DNA from: Actinostola sp. cb2023
Taxonomy: Eukaryota; Cnidaria; Anthozoa; Actiniaria; Actinostolidae
Reading direction: 5' to 3'
NCBI GenBank assembly: GCA_033675265.1
Contig: JAUJYZ010000551.1
Location: 247,671 to 311,670 of the forward strand
DNA length: 64,000 bases
Made by a program: the position numbers and the translations under genes. Position 1 is the first letter of the stretch. Every line of letters begins with the position of its first letter. Of the stretch, positions 56,442-64,000 are shown piece after piece. The notes beneath the pieces were generated by a model that saw nothing but the letters and a program-made list of their open reading frames with translations, had not been told where the DNA came from and did not search any database.

Positions 56442-56662
56442 CACAGGTAGCCCAAGCTGATTATCTGTATGGGAGAATATATATGGAAACTACGAATGAT
56501 CACTGAAAATCTTTATATTCTAATAAAATGCTTCAAAAGCCTTCATTTACCTTTGTTGTGATTATTTAATCTGTAATGATTTTGGGAGCATTTAGACTTT
56601 TGATTAGAATAAAAAGATTTTCAGTGATCATTCGTAGTTTCCATATGCTTGGGCTACCTGTG
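56442..56662. mobile_element. 221-bp MITE, CACAGGTAGCCCAAGC family
   Basis: Ends CACAGGTAGCCCAAGC / GCTTGGGCTACCTGTG, flanked by the 7-base duplication GTGGCTC (56,435-56,441 and 56,663-56,669). Inner arms ATATGGAAACTACGAATGAT, CACTGAAAATCTTT pair for more than 40 bases. Same ends and target length as the large element at 41,037-43,648. Confidence 0.9.
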
Positions 56663-56694
56663 GTGGCTCGGCGAGCTCGGCAGAGAAAACCAAT

Positions 56695-57611
56695 ATGGCG
56701 AAGACATTTTGTGTGCTATTGATCTTCTTGTTTTGGAATACAATACTTGCTGCCTTTTTCGACAATCTCACAAGCTGCATTCAAAGTACTATCGCTAGTT
56801 CAGAATCACTCAAGAGTGAAAGAATATCTTTTTGTTATCCACCTCCTCCAGATCGTGGCAGTGCAATTAATGTTGGCATCAATAATGAGGGTGAGCTCTC
56901 TCAAGAAGGCAGTTTATATTTTTTCCCCGATATCCTATTCTGGGACCCACTGTCGAGAACTCCATCATTAAAAGGGATCCTACAATGTCCAAAAGAAGCC
57001 TGTGCTGGAAAGAAGAGTTACCTCAGAGCTGTTGGGTGGAAAGACGGAAAGACCGAAAGAAACAATCCACGACGACTGTATGGCCTAACTTCACCCGTTA
57101 TATTAGTAAGTCGTATATATCGCTGCCATCTACACAACCATGAAGTGATTGCTCACGACAGTGACATAATGACCCAAATGCTTAATATAGACAGATCCCC
57201 ATTTATCCTTTCACATTTAACAGGAATTACAAGAGAGCTTCAAAACGCCATATCATCTTATGTTTTTAGCAGGCCTAAAATTTTCTGCAATTGAAAACAT
57301 GCTGAACCAACAACTTTGGAATAATTTAGCAGAAAGATTTTAAAGCAAGTGAGACTTTTGGGATTCCACACAGTAGTGCAGCTCAGCAGTATTTGCCAAA
57401 AGTTCTTTTGGAGTCATGTCAACCATGTACCTTTGACCTAGACTTGTCTATCATAGATGATAAAATAATGGATGAAGAAATGGACGAGGGAAATCACCTA
57501 ACTAAGGAGGATTTAAGATCAATTATTGATGAAACAATTTTAATTCACACTACCTATCAAACTCTCAAAGAGAGAGGCCTTTTTTTCCATCTTCAATCCA
57601 CGTTTTTTTAA
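56695..57611 (+). pseudogene. Element gene with zinc-ribbon-like domain (DUF6729-like), broken
   Basis: ATG at 56,695 (AATATGGCG) opens a hydrophobic start CVLLIFLFWNTILAAFF. Then come FFPDILFWDPLSRTPSL, ILQCPKEACAGKKSYLRAVG, RLYGLTSPVILVSRIYRC and PFILSHLTGITRELQ, stopping at 57,294. Other frames continue the same protein: FSAIENMLNQQLWNNLAERF (57,283-57,342), then GIPHSSAAQQYLPKVLLESC and DEEMDEGNHLTKEDLR to 57,611. The WDPL...CP...R.YG...LVSR.YRC...LSH.TG pattern recalls a zinc-binding region of transposon proteins such as DUF6729, from memory and not certain. Two frameshifts and a stop lie before the OTU frame. No catalytic core follows. Confidence 0.45.
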
Positions 57612-57615
57612 TCTA

Positions 57616-58837
57616 ATGCACCAAGAAGCAATGTTTGCATTCGATACATTCACCTGTAATGCGGAATATTTTGATGAAAACAGTGCTAAACTTACATCTT
57701 TACTGACTGGACTGGGATTCCAAATTTTACAAGTGCCAAGAGATGGTGACTGTTTATTTACATCCATTATCTTGCAGTTGGAACAAATGCTTGTAAACAG
57801 CAAAGTATCTGGTGTTGTAGAGAAATTAGGACTTGCTCAGAAGTCATTGCCTGAGAAAGTAGTCATTTTAAGAGCAAAGCTGGTGGAGGAGTGGTTATCA
57901 AATAAAGAGGAATACCAAAAATTTCTCACTGAAATTGCATTAGAAGACATGGCTGGTGAATACAGAAATCAGGGAGTGTTCTGTGGGCAGCTAGGAAACA
58001 TGATGCTGTTAGGACTGTCAAATGTATTGCAGATGTCAATGGTTGTCCTTACATCAATGGAGCATTTTTCTGTCATACCCATCTCACCCAGGTCAAAGCC
58101 ATTGATAACAACACCAATATACCTTGCTTTTAATAATGCAGGTCCTGGACACTATGATGCTGTGATTTTCAATGAAAAGTCTGAATTTACCAAATCTGAT
58201 CATCCATCTGAAGTACCTCCTAAGGTAGAAACATTGGATTCACAAAAGCCTTGTAGGTGTGGAAAGGGTGGTGCTCAAAAAAGATCACATGATGGAGGCC
58301 TAAAGTCATTTTGTGTTCAAGTCCCTGGGGAGAGAAGGGTGTCCTGCCCTTGTTTCCTTGCACAGAGAGCATGCAAGGATTGTAAATGCTTCAACTGCAA
58401 CAATTACTATGGAAAGAGAGATAATTCAGAAAAACCAAATGTCAACACCCCAAGCCAGAGAAAAAGAGAAAAACATGCCATTCAGAAAAAACAATTTAAG
58501 CAGCCTGGAATTGATTAGTGAAAGAAATATTGGCATTATTGTCTCAAATACATCATGGTCAGAACTGGAGACTATCTTGATAGAAGTACTTCGTTCCACA
58601 TTAACCAGAAAGCCAGATTGTGATTCACTGTTATATGATGTTTCATTTTTAATGAACACTTTTAATTCCATCTGTACTGTTATTCAGTCCACTTCCTTGC
58701 CATTGCTTGTCAATACAAAAAGTAAAAAACAAATTGAAGGGAAGTTAAAGCATTTGACCCAGCAGGCAACCCTCTTTAGAGAGATGTACATGAATCAAGT
58801 TGCAATCAATCTACAACACCACCAGTCTTCCAACTGA
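57616..58837 (+). pseudogene. OTU cysteine protease with CXC-type cysteine cluster
   Basis: Frame from 57,616: residues 40-50 read VPRDGDCLFTS, the OTU deubiquitinase motif with Asp43 and Cys46, and residues 176-184 GPGHYDAVI supply the catalytic His179. Residues 213-262 hold at least nine cysteines (CRCGKGG, CVQVPGERRVSCPCFLAQRAC, CKDCKCFNCNNYYG) in the style of tesmin/TSO1 CXC repeats that also occur with some eukaryotic transposases. Near 58,490 the frame shifts and goes on as a helical tail, SWSELETILIEVLRSTL to NLQHHQSSN at 58,837. OTU domains are carried by several eukaryotic transposon families, where their role is unproven. All OTU catalytic residues are intact. Confidence 0.65.
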
Positions 58838-59150
58838 AGATGAATGATTAATGAAAAAAATGGGAAACTTTATGCCATTCACCTTATGATAGTCATTTTC
58901 AACAGCAACAGAACGAAATAAGCAAGGTTAGAGCTTTTTCATAGTCTGATTATCACAGTGTTGCATGAATACTAGTCTAGAGAGCCTACATTATATCCAT
59001 GAAACAAACAAAAAAGGATTGAGTAATTGTTTTTACAGGCACATTTGACCTGCTACTCCAAACTTTGAGCTGACTATTCTGAACGTTAGAGGTTTTCAAG
59101 ACATTCTTTCATATTTATAAGCAACACATCACTTGCCGTTTTCATACTAG

Positions 59151-59253
59151 TTACTGACTGGACTGGGATTCCAAATTTTACAAGTGCCAACAGATGGTGA
59201 CTGTTTATTTACATCCATTATCTTGCAGTTGGAACAAATGCTTGTAAACAGCA
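59151..59253 (+). repeat. 103-bp copy of the OTU active-site coding segment
   Basis: Matches 57,700-57,802 with a single difference (CCAACAGATGG versus CCAAGAGATGG). It covers the codons for the DGDC motif. Both copies are in the same orientation, 1.45 kb apart; the left arm lacks it. Confidence 0.95.
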
Positions 59254-59993
59254 TGTCATATGTGCTTGTTAATGCTTGAATTCATAATTTTCAAGTTGTG
59301 TTATTTATTTAGAAGATGATAAAATACTTTATACTCTTACATTTTGTAGTTGCTGTTACTTACTTTTTCATGGATACATGTATAATGTTTAAGCTCTCTA
59401 AGAATAGCAGAGAAAATCGAAGATCGTGTATAAATTACATATATAAACTTGTTATTATGCAAACACACACCCTTAGGGGTGGGGGTCAGTCAATTGATGG
59501 CCGTTTACAATAATGTTTTTTGTCTGTCCCTAATACTGTTGCCACTTTGGAGTCACTCCTCTTTCCAGAATATCAGTCGATCTGCAGGAGACAGAACATA
59601 TTTGTCTTATAAATTATACGATAATGTTCTCCTGGGAAGAGAGGGGGGAGGGGGTACTCCAGAAAATTTGGGTAGCGGTGATTACTTAGATCTTAGATTA
59701 TTATTATTATTATCTCTGTAAAAAATATATATATATATGAAGGGGAGTATATATACCCCCTACCATACAGACACACATAAACATACATTTCTACATGTTG
59801 TACATCAGTGGATGCAATGATCCTGATCTTGTTGTTCAGTTTTTGAGAACATTTTATTAGTTAGTGTTAGGCATTGTGGTTGATATAATTAGATTTAAGT
59901 GTGTGCAGAGCACACAAAAATATAGAAATATATATATATTTGTTTTATATTTTATCTATATTGGACTAGTTAGTGCTCGTTAAAACTAACTAG

Positions 59994-60262
59994 TACATAC
60001 AGTCATTCTCAAAAAGGTTGTCCAGATGAAACGACTACAATACTACAATAAAGTCACATGATTCATTATATTTTCAATTTCTGCATGCGGAACTGCGAGT
60101 TGATACTATATATAGCGCCATTGCATTCAGTTTTCACAATGCCGTGTACTTTCACATCTCAAATTGAAATTCCATGCGAGGAAATTGAATACATTCGTGA
60201 ATCACGTGACTTTATTGTAGTAGTGTAGTCTTTTCATCTGGACAATGACTGACTTGTATGTT
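59994..60262. mobile_element. 270-bp MITE, present in the right arm only
   Basis: GTCCAGATGAAACGACTACA and on to CACATGATTC at the left pair with GAATCACGTGACTTTATTGT...CATCTGGAC at the right, arms about 50 bases, with GTATGT / ACATAC further out. The left arm has none of it at the corresponding place (about 52,300). Confidence 0.8.
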
Positions 60263-60904
60263 CATGCAGGCTTTGGAGTGCTTTGTAACATAAAAGTAAA
60301 CAAAAAGATCATAATATATTTAGTATGTAGTTCACAGGTTAAATAATCACTCCCACTGCTTGCATGTTACAATCCTAAGCTTGTCATGTCAATAATCGAT
60401 CGACTGTTAAACAATCATTAATCTCCTCCAAAAGATTAGATACCGTTATTTGAGATTTGATAGCTACAGTTCGAGTTTGTAAGTCCCTTTCTTTATTAAT
60501 ACCATAGCTACAGTAGCTGAGAGCTTTGTACATGTAAGCTTAGTGTAGCCATATTATTTAAAGGCATAAGCAAAAATTGTACTGTGGATGAAATTAAAGT
60601 TAAACTACACAAAATAAAATCGTACAATGAAAACAACAACGTACCTTTTGTTTGAATAATTAAATTATTTCCGTATCCATATGATCATGAACGTTATTGG
60701 ACAATGTAAAATGAAAGCCTTGCATTTTAGAATATCAGCTGGTCGAAAGAAATAGCCTGCCCCAAAGCCAAAGGCCAAAACCAAAACAAAATAGAGAGCC
60801 TGAAGCCGGCCATGGCTCGAAGCAAACAAAATGGCTGCCACAATAATACTACCGCTGACCAGTCTGTGCGTGTTCTCATCGAGCCACAGGGATACCGGTT
60901 GAAC

Positions 60905-61572
60905 ATTTCCACATTGCCAGATTTCCACATTTCCACATTGCCAGATTTCCACATTGCCAGATTTCCACATTGCCAGATTTCCACATTTCCACATTGCCAG
61001 ATTTCCACATTGCCAGATTTCCACATTGCCAGATTTCCACATTGCCACATTTCCACATTGCCACATTTCCACATTGCCACATTTCCACATTGCCAGATTT
61101 CCACATTGCCAGATTTCCACATTGCCACATTTCCACATTGCCAGATTTCCACATTGCCACATTGCCACATTGCCAGATTTCCACATTGCCAGATTTCCAC
61201 ATTGCCAGATTTCCACATTGCCAGATTTCCACATTGCCACATTGCCACATTGCCACATTTCCACATTTCCACATTTCCACATTGCCACATTGCCAGATTT
61301 CCACATTGCCAGATTTCCACATTGCCACATTTCCACATTGCCAGATTTCCACATTGCCACATTTCCACATTTCCACATTGCCACATTTCCACATTGCCAG
61401 ATTTCCAGATTTCCACATTGCCAGATTTCCACATTTCCACATTGCCAGATTTCCACATTTCCACATTGCCAGATTTCCACATTGCCAGATTTCCACATTG
61501 CCAGATTTCCACATTGCCAGATTTCCACATTTCCACATTGCCAAATTGCCAAATTGCCAGATTTCCATGTCG
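60905..61572. repeat. Octamer satellite, right array
   Basis: Same four octamers as in the left array, on the minus strand, about 83 copies. The order of variants differs from the left array, while the flanking arm sequences are nearly identical, so the arrays have changed independently since the arms were equal. Confidence 0.95.
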
Positions 61573-61703
61573 TATTTCCATTTCCATTTGGCAATTTTAT
61601 GACAATATTAATACCTCTCAGTACATATATGCAGTCAGTATCACTACTCATAAATTCCATTCTGATGACGCATTCTGTGCTCTTCTACCCGAAGAAAAAG
61701 CCC

Positions 61704-62959
61704 AATTCTGGCCATTTGAAAAATAGGGGTTCGGAAGTGTAATTTAAAATGAGACATATTACAACTGAACAGGTCAGATCGACAGTTTATTCGCTATTTG
61801 TACTGTATACAAACACCTTTCATCTCTAACGGCTAAAGTACAAAACATGTTGACGTGGATTGACGTGTCACATACTGCAAATCTCAAGAGCAAAAGCACT
61901 AGCAAATTATGTAAACAACGACAATAATATATCAGTTTGCCGTGTCACCGTCAGTATAGTCTTGCTCGTATAAATTGATACCTTTCTTTACGGTAAACGA
62001 TCTCGATCGGTGGACTTTTTCATGTTCCTAAAGACATTTCAATGCTTCGATAACACTCACACATCACTTGCAGCGGCTTCGATCTTCCTAATTCGATACA
62101 TTTAGGACCAGAAAATAACTATCCGTTGAAACTATAAATTCGAATTTTAATTTATGCTATATTTAGCAACCTTCGATATGGACCAATTAGATGGCTTGTT
62201 GTGTTATCCAATCAAAATACGTTTTAGTTCAGCCTACACCAGGGTCTTCTCTCGAGCGTCCGCCATTTTGAAAGCGAGAAGAGAGGGCCCTGGGGACGAG
62301 GTTGGGCCTATTGGTGATTACGATCGTCGTAGATTTTTTGATTTTTTGAAATCGTCGACTTATAATTAGAATATTTTTAGGTACTGACAATGCTGTCCAA
62401 GCGAAGTCCGTTTTCTAGGAATTAGGGTATTTTTCCTAACCCGTTTTTATCCCGAATCATGGGCTCCTGCCCGAATAAAGAACCCCCAAATCCCGTGAAG
62501 TTCTTGTCTAGATAGATTTAATGTTCTATTTAGCGAGGCGCACTTCAAATATTTATTATTATAAAGCTTATACTACTATCTGAAAAATTTCAGCGATTTG
62601 GTTGGTTGAATTTAATTTCCTAAACCAAACACTCAGATTCTCTTACCGTATTTCGTAAACTTTATTATCAAATTAGGGTGCGTTCGATTGACTCTATTCC
62701 AGAATAGGAATACACGGAATAAACACTTAGATGCTTTTATTTCAACACATTTAAAATTCCAAACTATTCCTTGTAACTTTATTATGATACAACAAGGAAT
62801 TGTTTCATTTTACAATGGACAGTAGCTGCGTGACAGCGAATTAGGGAAGTTATTTGAACCGTGTATTCCTTCTACAAGTGGGCCAAAACTATCAACGAGA
62901 CCAGACAAATATAAGATATACCGCATCACGAACTCGACAGAATCCTAGCCTATTTTGTA
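61704..62959. other. No gene seen; one dispersed repeat
   Basis: Unique-looking flank of the 10.8-kb element. 62,228-62,315 is the inverse copy of the repeat at 50,623-50,715. No convincing exon found. The last bases TTTTGTAG at about 62,952 form a possible acceptor for the following recombinase exon. Confidence 0.4.
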
Positions 62960-64000
62960 GTGAAAGTGCGCAAACAAAATGGCGATGAATATGAGCCAGA
63001 TACCCTTACCTCATATATCCGTAGTATCGATCGCTTCGTCAGAGAACAATGCAAACAGTACTCCATTTTGCTGGATAGAGAATTTAACCGTTCCCGGGAA
63101 GCCTTGGCTTGTAAAAGAAAGGAGCTTCGTAAGTGTGGAAAAGGCCAGAGACCAAACAAAGCCAGAGGATTGAGCACCGACCATATCCAGATATTGTACG
63201 AAAAGAAACAAACTTGGCAACAGTACTCCCCAAGTCCTACTGCGCACAATTTGGTTTCATAACACTGTTTACTTGAGTTGGAGAGCGCAAGATGAACACC
63301 ATTGTGTAAGAATCGGCGACTTTGAGGTGAAAACAGAAGAAGGAAAAGAGTACGTTGAATGGATTAAGGAACGTGGCAGCAAAACCAGAACAGGCGAAAA
63401 AGAGTTCATCCCAGACCGTCCATTCAATCCTAAGATGTTTGCAACTGGTGGATCTCGTTGCCCAGTAAAGTTATTCAAGGAGTACGTATCTCGCAGACCA
63501 GAAGATATGAATACACCAGATTCTCCTTTCTACTTAGCAGCCAATTCAAAATCATCATCAGAGATATGGTTTTTTTTTTAAAGACAGCCACTGGGAAAAC
63601 ACTCGCTGGCAAAGTTCATGAAAGAGATGTGCAAAGCCGCCGATATCGATGGCCGTTTTACCAACCACTCCGCACGAAGAACCATGATTTCAACGCTACG
63701 AAAAGAAAACGTAGAGCCTCTGAACATCATCGCCCTGGCTGGCCAGAGAAACCTAAAGTCTTTGGACAGCTATTCGGGAAGCTTCAACTGAACAACATCA
63801 GATAATGTCTTCCAAAAATAAGTGAGCACATCGAAGGAAGAAACCAAGCATAATGAATCATTCAGCCTCAATTCGACTCAAGCCGTTTCCAGCCTTCTCA
63901 TACTCTAACATCCAATCCACTAGTTCAGCCTGCAGAAGAGCCAGATTCCAAACAAAGCATGTTTTATGGCGCTGTTTTCAATAATTGTTCCATCAAAGTT
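62960..64000 (+). pseudogene. Crypton-type tyrosine recombinase, runs off the window
   Basis: After TATTTTGTAG the frame reads KVRKQNGDEYEPDTLTSYIR and FNRSREALACKRKELRK, the N-terminal part of the ZMYM/KCTD1-like Crypton YR domain. A shift near 63,210 leads to LLRTIWFHNTVYLSWRAQDE (first catalytic Arg region), KTRTGEKEF and GSRCPVKLFKEYVSRRPEDM. A second shift near 63,565, at a run of T, leads to PLGKHSLAKFMKEMCKAADI, NHSARRT (HxxR) and LAGQRNLKSLDSYS (Tyr nucleophile). The tail ends FYGAVFNNCSIKV at the window edge, matching the usual Crypton C-terminus. All motifs of the second half are present; only frameshifts break it. Confidence 0.7.

Larger units (their letters stand above)
55613..56694. 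promoter_or_regulatory. Divergent intergenic region of the 10.8-kb element
   Basis: Separates the leftward DUF3987-like start (55,612) from the rightward start at 56,695; promoters for both should lie here. It contains CACGTGAGC near 55,649, dense GCGCGC sequence (55,800-56,220), a CCAATCAGAGCGCGCG module with a long hairpin, and a MITE ending 32 bases before the right-hand ATG. Confidence 0.45.
50929..61703. mobile_element. 10.8-kb element with ~3-kb inverted arms and a divergent gene pair
   Basis: Termini GGGCTTTTTCTTCGGGTAG (50,929) and its exact inverse ending at 61,703 are flanked by the 6-base direct repeat AATTCT (50,923-50,928 and 61,704-61,709). The two arms match as inverted copies from these ends to about 53,905 and 58,866, apart from defined indels. 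The centre carries a DUF3987-like gene leftward and zinc-ribbon-like plus OTU/CXC coding regions rightward from a common 1.1-kb intergenic region. No DDE transposase, YR recombinase, polymerase or reverse transcriptase was seen. Target length, ends and gene content do not fit a superfamily I know well; very long arms and 6-base targets recall Polintons, but Polinton genes are absent. Confidence 0.8.
58866..61703 (-). repeat. Right inverted arm of the 10.8-kb element
   Basis: Inverse copy of 50,929-53,905. It includes the end of DUF3987-like exon 2 (QQQQNEISKVRA at about 58,912-58,950), part of intron 2 (59,465-59,675), then the AT-rich block, satellite and terminus. It lacks exon 3 and carries two additions: a 103-bp OTU-coding copy and a 270-bp MITE. 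Confidence 0.85.

Noticed and set aside
50929..61703. Polinton/Maverick identity
   Set aside because: A 6-base target and long arms fit, but no polymerase B, retroviral-type integrase, packaging ATPase or capsid gene is present.
60665..61742. Long repeat frames on both strands (up to 331 residues)
   Set aside because: Same satellite in the right arm; not genes.
50623..62315. The inverse repeats at 50,623-50,715 and 62,228-62,315 as outer ends of a larger element
   Set aside because: The AATTCT duplication and exact termini fix the element at 50,929-61,703; the outer copies look like members of a common dispersed repeat.

Overview
This window is animal (metazoan) nuclear DNA, AT-rich and almost entirely built of mobile elements. 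GT-AG introns, Crypton and DIRS tyrosine recombinases, LINE fragments, a tRNA-derived SINE and dozens of small inverted-repeat (MITE-like) elements exclude a prokaryote. The mixture of protein families, and a SINE whose head is of a type I associate with anthozoan genomes, points to a cnidarian or another early-branching marine invertebrate; the sequence does not fix the species.

The only ordinary host gene I can support is a PPP4R1-like gene (protein phosphatase 4 regulatory subunit 1, HEAT-repeat protein) on the minus strand. Its first four exons lie at 50,328-49,804 and a later conserved exon at 35,984-35,886, so about 13.8 kb of stacked transposons lies between these exons. The later exon has a one-base loss inside a highly conserved motif. 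That is either a real lesion or a residual assembly indel, and it warns against over-reading single-base frameshifts elsewhere in this window.

Layout. 0-9 kb: a DIRS recombinase tail, a broken multi-exon repetitive gene with a TTAA-flanked element in it, a Ty3-like pol tail with a probable LTR, and a broken DIRS-like gag/recombinase element. 9.5-17.4 kb: small TIR elements, an antisense LINE in two pieces, a Crypton recombinase gene, a hAT tail and a Tc1/mariner-like transposase. 17.6-21.2 kb: two unusual tandem arrays. 22-34 kb: a 219-bp near-perfect palindrome, a 60-bp pyrimidine-rich array split by a TTAA element, and a 65-bp array entangled with inverted repeats. 34-50 kb: nested TIR elements, hairpin elements sharing a central motif, and direct repeats, mostly inside the PPP4R1-like gene.

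The most interesting object spans 50,929-61,703. It is one 10.8-kb transposon-like unit starting 600 bp upstream of the PPP4R1 start codon. It has matching termini GGGCTTTTTCTTCGGG and a 6-bp target duplication AATTCT on both sides. Its inverted arms are almost 3 kb long and contain an 8-bp satellite. The unique centre holds a divergent gene pair: a DUF3987-like primase/helicase-type gene to the left (three exons, broken by one 66-bp retroposon) and, to the right, a zinc-ribbon-like gene followed by an OTU-protease/CXC gene. I see no DDE or tyrosine transposase in it, so it may be a non-autonomous or decayed member of an undescribed family. A second Crypton recombinase gene runs off the right edge of the window.
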